Shown here in pieces: positions 1-5,024 of a stretch of 8,234 nucleotides of DNA (position 1 is its first letter; the number at the start of each line of letters is the position of its first letter). The translations under genes were made by a program, and so were the position numbers. The notes below the pieces were generated by a model. That model was not told where the DNA came from and searched no databases. It saw only the letters and a list, made by a program, of their open reading frames with translations. Source of the DNA: an uncultured Negativicutes bacterium (GTDB taxonomy: Bacteria; Bacillota; Negativicutes; Acidaminococcales; Acidaminococcaceae); assembly GCA_937926555.1 (NCBI GenBank), contig CALAZX010000284.1, positions 1 through 8,234 of the forward strand. The letters are read 5' to 3'.

Positions 1-28
1 ACATACAGACATACCAAGCTGGAATCAC

Positions 29-83
29 ATACAGTATGGAGAAGCGGAACCTTTCCGGACGTTTCCCCATACTGTATTTTTTT
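29..83 (+). terminator. Likely intrinsic terminator of a gene upstream of the window
   Basis: Bases 29-39 (ATACAGTATGG) pair perfectly with 67-77 (CCATACTGTAT), an 11-bp stem. Inside it sits a second small hairpin, CGGAA at 45-49 with TTCCG at 53-57. The 3' arm runs into seven T bases (77-83). The T-run follows only the + strand arm, so it would end + strand transcripts. No gene end is visible in bases 1-28, so the gene it serves lies to the left. The enclosed region is longer than in a typical terminator, so a structured regulatory RNA is an alternative. Confidence 0.65.
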
Positions 84-224
84 GCATAATGTATTGTTTT
101 GTACATTCAGAGTATATTGTATACATGGCCTGAAATGGTGGATTTATACGATGGTCTGTTATACAATAAACAAGATACTGCATAAACTGACAGTAAAAGT
201 GTAATTATTGGGAGGCGTTTTTTT
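84..224 (+). promoter_or_regulatory. AT-rich control region and RBS of the dcuC-like gene
   Basis: This 141-base stretch is far more AT-rich than the flanking coding DNA. Several poor-to-fair promoter matches exist: a TATACA box at 120-125 with TTTTGT at 97-102 (17-bp spacing), and TACAAT at 162-167 with TGGATT at 139-144 (17-bp spacing). None stands out, so the start point is not assigned. A near-palindrome GTATA-TTG-TATAC lies at 112-124, and the core TATAC recurs at 145-149 and 160-164, which could be an activator or repressor region. The ribosome binding site GGGAGG is at 210-215, nine bases before the ATG at 225, and clearly sets that start. Confidence 0.5.
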
Positions 225-1481
225 ATGTTAATTGCTTTCGGTGTAGTGGTTATCCTGGCGGTAATCTACCTGATGCTGAAACGATATGAGTCCAGAATGG
301 TGCTCATGGGAGCCGGTCTGCTGATGGCTATTGTGGCAGGCAACCCCATGATGGCGCTGAACGCGTTCGCCAAGAGCATGGCCAATGCGGGTCTGATCAC
401 ATCCGTATGCTCCTGCATGGGTTTCGCCCTGGTGATGAAATACACCACCTGTGACAAACATCTGGTGTTCGCCATCGGCAAAGTGCTGAAGAAACTGGGT
501 TTCCTGCTGATTCCCGGTGCGGTTATCGCCACCTTCGTGGTGAACATCGCGATCCCCAGCGCATCCGGCTGCTCCGCGGCTGTAGGCGTTATCTTCATCC
601 CCATCCTGATGGCTGCGGGCGTGCATCCCGCCATGGCTGCCGCCGCCGTTAAATCCGGCACCTTCGGCAGCATGCTGAACCCGGGTCTGGTGCACAACGC
701 AGTTGTTGCCAAACTGGCCGGCGTGCCTATCACCACCGTGATTTCCCACCACATGTTCATGGTTGTCACCGGCATGCTGGTGGCTTCCGTAGTGCTGACC
801 ATCATCGCTTTTGTCCTGAAAGAGAACAAAGGCTGCGGCACCGATACCCTGGAAGAGGGGGACAACCAGCTGAAGATCAATCCGCTGTACGCGCTGATGC
901 CGCTGCTGCCGGTACTGATCCTGCTGCTGGGCGCCACCGGCGCTGTTCCGGCTCTGAAAATGGGCGTGGCCCAGGCTATGGTCACCGGCGCGGTGATCTC
1001 CCTGTTCGTGACCCGCACCAACCCCACCCAGCTGACCAAAGAGTTCTTCACCGGTATGGGTGAGGGCTATGCCAGCATCATCGGCATCATCATCTCAGTT
1101 GGCGTGTTCGTGGCAGGCCTGAACTCCCTGGGAGTTATCAAGGCTGTCATCAACTGGATGCTGAACTCCACCGGCATTGTGAAGATCGCGGCCACCTTCG
1201 GCCCCTTCCTGCTGGCGCTGATTTCCGGCTCCGGTGACGCCGCTACCGTGGCATTCAACGAATCCATCACTCCCTTCGCGCAGCAGTTCGGTCTGGATAT
1301 CATGTCCATGGGCTCCATGGCCATGTTCGGCGGCACCCTGGGCCGTACCGTATCCCCCATCGCCGGCGCCACCATCATCGTGGCAGGTATCGCCGGTGTG
1401 GACCCGATGGAAGTCTGCAAGCGCAACGCGCTGGGCATCACCCTGGCTCTGATTGTGGGCATGGTGATGATGTTCTACTGA
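225..1481 (+). CDS. dcuC: DcuC-family anaerobic C4-dicarboxylate carrier
   Basis: This is a 418-residue, very hydrophobic integral membrane protein with about a dozen likely membrane segments and no cleavable signal. Family hallmarks are PSASG at residues 111-115, a related motif GSGDAATVAFNES at 334-346, and GGTLGRTVSPIAG at 369-381. The two Gly/Ser-rich motifs sit in opposite halves, as expected for an inverted-repeat transporter. A hydrophilic loop at about 199-218 separates the halves. In E. coli, DcuC (about 460 residues) exports succinate and exchanges fumarate or other C4-dicarboxylates during anaerobic growth; this protein is somewhat shorter but appears complete. The start has GGGAGG nine bases upstream. 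It is transcribed alone, between hairpin terminators at 29-83 and 1599-1627. Codon use is biased (five Arg codons, none CGG; almost no GGG for Gly), unlike the GGG/CGG-rich aro genes, suggesting high expression. The substrate is not proven: related families carry other short-chain acids. Confidence 0.8.
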   Translation: MLIAFGVVVILAVIYLMLKRYESRMVLMGAGLLMAIVAGNPMMALNAFAKSMANAGLITSVCSCMGFALVMKYTTCDKHLVFAIGKVLKKLGFLLIPGAVIATFVVNIAIPSASGCSAAVGVIFIPILMAAGVHPAMAAAAVKSGTFGSMLNPGLVHNAVVAKLAGVPITTVISHHMFMVVTGMLVASVVLTIIAFVLKENKGCGTDTLEEGDNQLKINPLYALMPLLPVLILLLGATGAVPALKMGVAQAMVTGAVISLFVTRTNPTQLTKEFFTGMGEGYASIIGIIISVGVFVAGLNSLGVIKAVINWMLNSTGIVKIAATFGPFLLALISGSGDAATVAFNESITPFAQQFGLDIMSMGSMAMFGGTLGRTVSPIAGATIIVAGIAGVDPMEVCKRNALGITLALIVGMVMMFY

Positions 1482-1598
1482 TTCTTCCGGCATGACTCCG
1501 CCCCGGACGCTGTCTGCGGCAGCTGTGGGGAAGTCGGTAGCAGAAGAAAAAGAAGAGCGGCAAGCGTGTCATAAAAAGAATATGTGACAAGCGTTCTG

Positions 1599-1627
1599 AC
1601 AGGACCGGTTCTCCGGTCCTGTTTTTT
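1599..1627 (+). terminator. Intrinsic terminator after dcuC
   Basis: Bases 1599-1608 (ACAGGACCGG) pair perfectly with 1613-1622 (CCGGTCCTGT) around a TTCT loop, giving a 10-bp GC-rich stem. T1622-T1627 form an unbroken run of six. It lies 117 bases past the dcuC stop codon and isolates that gene from the TauE/SafE gene. Confidence 0.92.
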
Positions 1628-1628
1628 G

Positions 1629-1656
1629 TTGCCCGGATATAACAGGGTGGTATAAT
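1629..1656 (+). promoter_or_regulatory. Sigma-70-type promoter of the TauE/SafE gene
   Basis: A perfect TATAAT box at 1651-1656 is preceded by TTGCCC at 1629-1634 with a 16-base spacer. Transcription would begin near 1663. The -35 box starts two bases after the T-run of the dcuC terminator, so termination and initiation are packed side by side. The downstream gene has no other good promoter. Confidence 0.7.
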
Positions 1657-1820
1657 GGAGGTATAGCATGACGGACGGAATTGAAGTCTGAGGCTGCCCG
1701 GTTTTGTGCGGAGAGTCATGAAAGAATGTGGCGGGAACGAACGGAACGGGACAGCGTCAGAAGGAACCGGGCGCGTAATAAATGATTGGGTGGAAAAGGT
1801 GGAAGGAAGAGGTGGCAGGT

Positions 1821-2567
1821 ATGACAGGTGTGGAGATTCTCATCGTGACGGCGGTGTTCTCGGTGGCCTCGTTTCTCAACATGGTCGTCGGGTTCGGCTT
1901 CGGCCTCATCGCCACGCCGCTGATGACCATCCTCTGGGGGCCCAAGGTGGCGGTGCTTTTCGTCACGGCGGCCAGTTTCCTGCTGCGGGTGGCCATGCTG
2001 CCCATGTCCCTGAAGCACATGCAGGTGCCTGTGGTGGTGACGGCGGTGGCCGGCGTCATCCTGGGGGCTTTCCCCGGCAGCTACCTGCTGAAGATCATCG
2101 ACAACAGCGACCTGAAGATCTTCCTGGGCCTGGTGCTCCTGGGGGCGGCCTATCTCATGATCCGCAGCGTGCGCCTGCCCATACAGAACGTGACCCTGGG
2201 CCGTTTCCTGGCGGGACTGGGCTGCGGTTTCTTCAGCGCCTGCACCACTATCGGCGGACCGCCGCTGGCTCTCTGGTTCATCAATGAGAGCATGGAGCGG
2301 CACGCCATGAGGAGCAACCTGATCTGGATTTTCGCCTGCAGCACCGGGCTCACCCTGGTGGGCAGCGCCTATATGGGGACGATCAAAGTGCTGTCATCCC
2401 CCATGGATTTCCTCTACACCATCCCCGGACTGGTCATCGGGTACCTGGTGGGCGGCTACTGCTTCGAGAAGATCAACAAGCAGCTCTTTACCTGGATTGT
2501 CCAGGGCGTGGTGGTCTTCGGCGCCATCTCCTCCCTGGTCAGCGGCATCATGGGGAAGATGGGCTGA
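1821..2567 (+). CDS. TauE/SafE-family membrane transporter (putative anion exporter)
   Basis: The protein has 248 residues from the chosen start and is almost entirely hydrophobic, with about eight likely membrane segments. That length is typical of the TauE/SafE family (sulfite exporter TauE-like, DUF81). The family pattern appears twice: VVGFGFGLIATPLM at residues 22-35 and GFFSACTTIGGPPLALW at 136-152, the internally repeated Gly/Pro-rich signature of these proteins. Members have been linked to export of sulfite, sulfoacetate or related small organosulfur anions, but most are uncharacterised and the substrate here cannot be read from sequence. An ATG at 1782 would add 13 residues (including WKRWKEE), but it lacks a good ribosome site, whereas AGAGGTGG at 1808-1815 sits five bases before ATG 1821, so 1821 is preferred. 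The gene is monocistronic by position, with its own promoter, but no intrinsic terminator is visible before the aro promoter. Confidence 0.82.
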   Translation: MTGVEILIVTAVFSVASFLNMVVGFGFGLIATPLMTILWGPKVAVLFVTAASFLLRVAMLPMSLKHMQVPVVVTAVAGVILGAFPGSYLLKIIDNSDLKIFLGLVLLGAAYLMIRSVRLPIQNVTLGRFLAGLGCGFFSACTTIGGPPLALWFINESMERHAMRSNLIWIFACSTGLTLVGSAYMGTIKVLSSPMDFLYTIPGLVIGYLVGGYCFEKINKQLFTWIVQGVVVFGAISSLVSGIMGKMG

Positions 2568-2693
2568 AGCCCGGACCGCACGTCGTAGGACGGGATTGCG
2601 GGAGGCTGCGGTGCTGATGCTTGAAGCGGCGGGAAGACTGCTGTGGCAACGCCGGCTGAACCTGAAAAACAGTCCCGATTTCCGGAAAATACA

Positions 2694-2746
2694 GGATAAA
2701 GTGTAACATTGATGACAGAATCCGCCCTTGACGGATAAAAGTGTAA
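2694..2746. repeat. Two near-identical direct repeats flanking and inside the aro promoter
   Basis: GGATAAAGTGTAA at 2694-2706 recurs as GGATAAAAGTGTAA at 2733-2746, one base longer and 39 bases downstream. The second copy fills most of the spacer between the -35 and -10 boxes of the aro promoter. The shared core TAAAAGTGTAA also occurs at 194-204, just before the dcuC ribosome site. An operator for a DNA-binding regulator is possible. A chance resemblance between AT-rich promoter segments is the alternative. Confidence 0.4.
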
Positions 2747-2756
2747 GGGGTATAGT
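2728..2756 (+). promoter_or_regulatory. Strong sigma-70-type promoter of the aro operon
   Basis: TTGACG at 2728-2733 (five of six consensus bases) and TATAGT at 2751-2756 (five of six) are separated by the optimal 17 bases. The predicted start of transcription is near 2763, giving about 40 bases of untranslated RNA before the leader peptide. This is the best promoter match in the window. The stretch 2568-2727 before it has no supported gene and no intrinsic terminator for the TauE/SafE gene. Confidence 0.85.
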
Positions 2757-2802
2757 GGTAACAAGCTTTAAAAACTACAAACCATATGTAAAGAGGATTA
2801 TC

Positions 2803-2940
2803 ATGAACCATTCCACACAGTTATTCGCAGCTGAATACGGATTTTTCTTTAGCCAGAGCTTTTACTTTAGCTATGGCTTTTTCGCGTGGGAAAATCGAAG
2901 AGCGGCAGATAACGTAAACAGGGTGGATTGGCGTTCCTGA
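2803..2940 (+). CDS. Aromatic-residue-rich attenuator leader peptide of the aro operon
   Basis: This is a 45-codon frame starting at ATG 2803, with AGAGGA at 2792-2797 five bases upstream. It encodes 8 Phe (residues 8, 14, 15, 16, 20, 22, 26, 27), 3 Tyr (12, 21, 24) and 2 Trp (29, 43), so 12 of the 22 codons from 8 to 29 are aromatic. It has no domain and the peptide itself probably has no function. Its role is inferred by analogy with the E. coli trp, pheA and his leader peptides: scarcity of charged tRNA-Phe/Tyr/Trp would stall the ribosome and change the fold of the RNA ahead. The stop (2938-2940) lies 25 bases before an intrinsic terminator, and aroF follows. The in-frame extension upstream to 2728 would begin inside the -35 box and is not transcribed. 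The last 16 codons are ordinary in composition and carry the RNA segments used in alternative pairing. Confidence 0.88.
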   Translation: MNHSTQLFAAEYGFFFSQSFYFSYGFFAWENRRAADNVNRVDWRS

Positions 2941-2979
2941 GGGAGTGTCAATGTAATTCGCTTACAAAGCGGGCTCTTT
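2876..2979 (+). promoter_or_regulatory. Candidate anti-antiterminator and antiterminator segments of the attenuator
   Basis: Found by hand pairing. Segment 1 (2876-2884), covering Phe26 and Phe27 codons, pairs with segment 2 (2896-2903): eight pairs, one G-U, one bulged base. Segment 2 (2897-2903, GAAGAGC) can instead pair with segment 3 (2973-2979, GCTCTTT): seven contiguous pairs, one G-U. That alternative is extended by GC 2905-2906 with 2969-2970, GTAA 2914-2917 with TTAC 2962-2965, and an apical 11-pair hairpin (2927-2937 with 2942-2952, three wobbles, loop TGAG) spanning the leader stop codon. Segment 3 overlaps the 5' arm of the terminator, so antiterminator and terminator exclude each other. 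Energies were not computed. Confidence 0.55.
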
Positions 2980-2997
2980 TACGAGCCCGCTTTTTTT
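2966..2997 (+). terminator. Attenuator (intrinsic terminator) between leader peptide and aroF
   Basis: Bases 2966-2976 (AAAGCGGGCTC) pair perfectly with 2983-2993 (GAGCCCGCTTT) around the six-base loop TTTTAC. Seven T bases follow the GC stem (2991-2997). It stands 25 bases after the leader peptide stop and 39 bases before the aroF start, so it must be bypassed for the operon to be expressed. A terminated leader RNA would be about 235 bases from the predicted start near 2763. Confidence 0.95.
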
Positions 2998-3035
2998 GTG
3001 GGCTCGGGGCTCTGGAGAAAAGGAGAGTGTACAAA

Positions 3036-4049
3036 ATGATTATTGTCATGAAACACGGCGCACCGGCGGAGGAAAGAACGAAAATCAGAGAACGGCTGGA
3101 GGCCCAGGGCTTCCAGATCAACGAGATCATCGGCACCCAGATGGCGGTGCTGGGAATCATCGGCGACACCAGCATTATCGACATCCGGTCCCTGCAGGTC
3201 AATGACTGGGTGGAGAAAGTGATGCGGGTACAGGAGCCGTTCAAACGGGCCAACCGGATGTTCCATCCCGATGACAGCATCATCGACGTTGCCGGCGTAC
3301 CCATCGGCGGCAAGAAGATCCAGGTCATCGCCGGCCCCTGCAGTGTGGAGAACCACGACCAGATCGTGGAGGTGGCCAAGTCCGTGAAACTCAGCGGCGC
3401 CACCCTGATGCGCGGCGGCGCCTTCAAACCCCGCACTTCCCCGTACTCCTTCCAGGGCCTGGGCATGGACGGGCTGGAACTGCTGAAAGAGGCCAAGGCC
3501 GAGACCGGACTTCCCATCGTCACGGAGATCATGAGCACCGATGTGCTGGACAAGTTCGTGGAGGATGTGGACCTGATCCAGGTGGGCGCCCGGAATATGC
3601 AGAACTTCGAGTTGCTGAAAGCCCTGGGCAAAACCAGGAAGCCGGTGCTGCTGAAGCGGGGCCTGGCCGCCACGGTGGAGGAATGGATCATGAGCGCCGA
3701 GTACATCATGGCGGGCGGCAATCCCAACGTCATCCTCTGCGAGCGGGGCATCCGGACCTTCGAGAACTACACCCGGAACACTCTGGACCTGAGCGCTGTC
3801 TGCGCCGCCAAGAAACTGAGCCATCTGCCGGTCATCGTGGACCCCAGCCATGCGGCGGGGATGTGGTGGATGGTGGAACCTCTGGCGAAAGCTGCGGTGG
3901 CGGCAGGAGCTGACGGCCTCATCATCGAAGTACATAATGACCCGGAACACGCCCTCTGTGATGGCGCCCAGTCCCTGAAACCGGAACGCTTCGCCGGTCT
4001 GATGGGCGAGCTGAAGGCCATCGCGCGGATCGTGGGACGGGAGATGTGA
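3036..4049 (+). CDS. aroF: 3-deoxy-7-phosphoheptulonate synthase (DAHP synthase), type I-beta
   Basis: The 337-residue enzyme condenses phosphoenolpyruvate with erythrose 4-phosphate, the first step of the shikimate pathway, in the cytoplasm. Residues 1-70 or so form the ferredoxin-like regulatory domain (starting MIIVMKHGAP); from about 85 on is the TIM-barrel catalytic domain. Visible motifs are AGPCSVE (99-105), RGGAFKPRTSPYSFQG (126-141), QVGARNMQNF (182-191), LLKRG (205-209), DPSHAAG (269-275) and IEVHNDPEHALCDGAQSL (297-314). The metal ligands Cys102, His272, Glu298 and Asp309 fall at the same numbers as in the 338-residue Thermotoga maritima enzyme, which is inhibited by Phe and Tyr through this N-terminal domain. 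The start at 3036 has AGGAG at 3021-3025. A longer frame from TTG 2928 would run through the attenuator and is rejected. It is the first structural gene after the attenuator. Confidence 0.96.
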   Translation: MIIVMKHGAPAEERTKIRERLEAQGFQINEIIGTQMAVLGIIGDTSIIDIRSLQVNDWVEKVMRVQEPFKRANRMFHPDDSIIDVAGVPIGGKKIQVIAGPCSVENHDQIVEVAKSVKLSGATLMRGGAFKPRTSPYSFQGLGMDGLELLKEAKAETGLPIVTEIMSTDVLDKFVEDVDLIQVGARNMQNFELLKALGKTRKPVLLKRGLAATVEEWIMSAEYIMAGGNPNVILCERGIRTFENYTRNTLDLSAVCAAKKLSHLPVIVDPSHAAGMWWMVEPLAKAAVAAGADGLIIEVHNDPEHALCDGAQSLKPERFAGLMGELKAIARIVGREM

Positions 4050-4124
4050 GAGAAAACAGAAGCGCGTAACATCCCCGGTGACGGGGAAATCTAAAAGACG
4101 AGAAAACGAGAGAGGTAAAACGAC

Positions 4125-4994
4125 ATGGGAAATTTCAAAGAGACACCGTTCAATGAGCTGACATTCGGAATCATCGGCCTGGGGCTGATCGGAGGGTCCT
4201 ACGCCAGGGCCCTGCGGAAGCTGGGGGTGAGACGGATTCTGGGCCTGGACCGGAGCCGCGGCATCGCCAACGCCTGCCGCAGCGCCCATCTGGTGGACGA
4301 GCTCATCGGACAGGACGGCAGCGGCATGGAGGAGGCGGATGTGGTGATCTGCTGCATCTATCCGGGAGACCTGTACGGCTTCCTGGAGGAGCGGAAGGGT
4401 CATCTCCGGCCCGGCGCGCTGGTGACGGATGTCTCCGGCATCAAGGACGACATGCCCCGGAAGATCCAGGCCATGCTGCCCGCCGGCGTGGAGTTCATCT
4501 CCGGCCATCCCATGGCGGGGCGCCAGGGAAGCGGGCTGGGTATGTCGGACGCATCCATCTTCGACGGCGCCAACTACATCATCGTGCCGACGGAGGAGAA
4601 CAGCTCCGAGGCCATCGTCTGGATGACGGAGTTCGCCGAGCGGCTGGGCTGCGGCAACACGGTGCAGATCAGCGGGGAGGAGCATGACAGGATCATCGCC
4701 TACACCAGCAACCTGCCCCACCTGCTGGCGGTATCCCTGCTGAACAGCCGTTCCTTCGACGAATCCACGAAACAGTTCATCGCCGGCAGCTTCCGGGACG
4801 CCACCAGAGTGGCGGACATCAATCCCGAGCTGTGGAAGGACCTGTTCCTGGGCAACCGGGAGAACGTGCTCCAGGAGATCGACAATTTCCGGGAGCAGCT
4901 GGACTGCTGGGAGAAACTGCTCCGTGACAATGACGGGGAAGGACTGACAAAGATCATGGAGGAGGCGGCGGAGAAATCCCGCCGGCTCTACTGA
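4125..4994 (+). CDS. tyrA: Prephenate dehydrogenase
   Basis: The 289-residue protein oxidatively decarboxylates prephenate to 4-hydroxyphenylpyruvate with NAD(P)+, committing carbon to tyrosine. An N-terminal Rossmann fold carries GLGLIGGS (18-25) with Asp42 after the second strand, which favours NAD. The catalytic signature GHPMAG (127-132) contains the expected His128. The helical C-terminal domain shows EEHDRIIAYTSNLPHLLA (185-202), GSFRDATRVA (221-230, with the prephenate-binding Arg224) and NPELWKDL (233-240). It ends right after this domain, so it has neither a C-terminal ACT domain nor a fused chorismate mutase; allosteric control by tyrosine through an ACT domain is therefore absent. 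AGAGG at 4111-4115 sits nine bases before the ATG. It lies 75 bases after aroF and 30 before aroB, so it is cotranscribed and shares the leader control. A short GC hairpin without a T-run (4072-4087) lies in the aroF-tyrA gap. Confidence 0.94.
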   Translation: MGNFKETPFNELTFGIIGLGLIGGSYARALRKLGVRRILGLDRSRGIANACRSAHLVDELIGQDGSGMEEADVVICCIYPGDLYGFLEERKGHLRPGALVTDVSGIKDDMPRKIQAMLPAGVEFISGHPMAGRQGSGLGMSDASIFDGANYIIVPTEENSSEAIVWMTEFAERLGCGNTVQISGEEHDRIIAYTSNLPHLLAVSLLNSRSFDESTKQFIAGSFRDATRVADINPELWKDLFLGNRENVLQEIDNFREQLDCWEKLLRDNDGEGLTKIMEEAAEKSRRLY

Positions 4995-5024
4995 GAGAGA
5001 TAAAGAAGCGGCAAGGGAGGAACC

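Larger units (their letters stand above)
1482..1820. other. Intergenic region between dcuC and the TauE/SafE gene
   Basis: This 339-base stretch has no supported gene. It holds the dcuC terminator (1599-1627), the promoter for the next gene (1629-1656) and a long untranslated leader of about 155 bases before the start at 1821. Between the dcuC stop and the terminator, CAAGCG occurs at 1561-1566 and 1588-1593, and TGTCA (1567-1571) faces TGACA (1585-1589) as a short inverted repeat of unknown meaning. An ATG at 1719 opens a long frame overlapping the next gene, but it reads through that gene out of frame and is not supported. Confidence 0.6.

Noticed and set aside
1..34. ACATACAG repeated at 1-8 and 27-34
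   Set aside because: An eight-base repeat at the window edge is too short to interpret; the second copy is explained as part of the terminator stem.
228..752. Minus-strand frames opposite dcuC (also 266-1051, 1067-1462, 1095-1493)
   Set aside because: These are reverse complements of hydrophobic transporter codons with no ribosome site or motif; the + strand carrier is clear.
1782..1820. 13-residue N-terminal extension of the TauE/SafE protein from ATG 1782
   Set aside because: There is no good ribosome site before 1782, the extension is hydrophilic (WKRWKEE), and a strong site precedes ATG 1821, where the first membrane segment begins.
1706..2287. 193-codon + strand frame overlapping the TauE/SafE gene
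   Set aside because: It is out of frame with a well-supported membrane protein and reads as Gly/Arg/His-rich low-quality sequence.
2728..2802. 25-codon upstream extension of the leader peptide frame
   Set aside because: It would start with a TTG that is part of the -35 box, so it is upstream of the predicted transcript start.
2928..3035. 36-codon upstream extension of aroF from a TTG at 2928
   Set aside because: It would translate through the attenuator stem and T-run; ATG 3036 has AGGAG upstream and matches the start of the Thermotoga-type enzyme.
2757..3035. T-box riboswitch or tRNA-sensing leader before aroF
   Set aside because: There is no T-box consensus (AGGGTGG...) antiterminator and only about 40 untranslated bases before the leader frame; the leader peptide explains the region better.
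4072..4087. Possible terminator between aroF and tyrA
   Set aside because: The hairpin (TCCCCG / CGGGGA, loop GTGA) has no T-run after it, and the genes are otherwise arranged as one operon.
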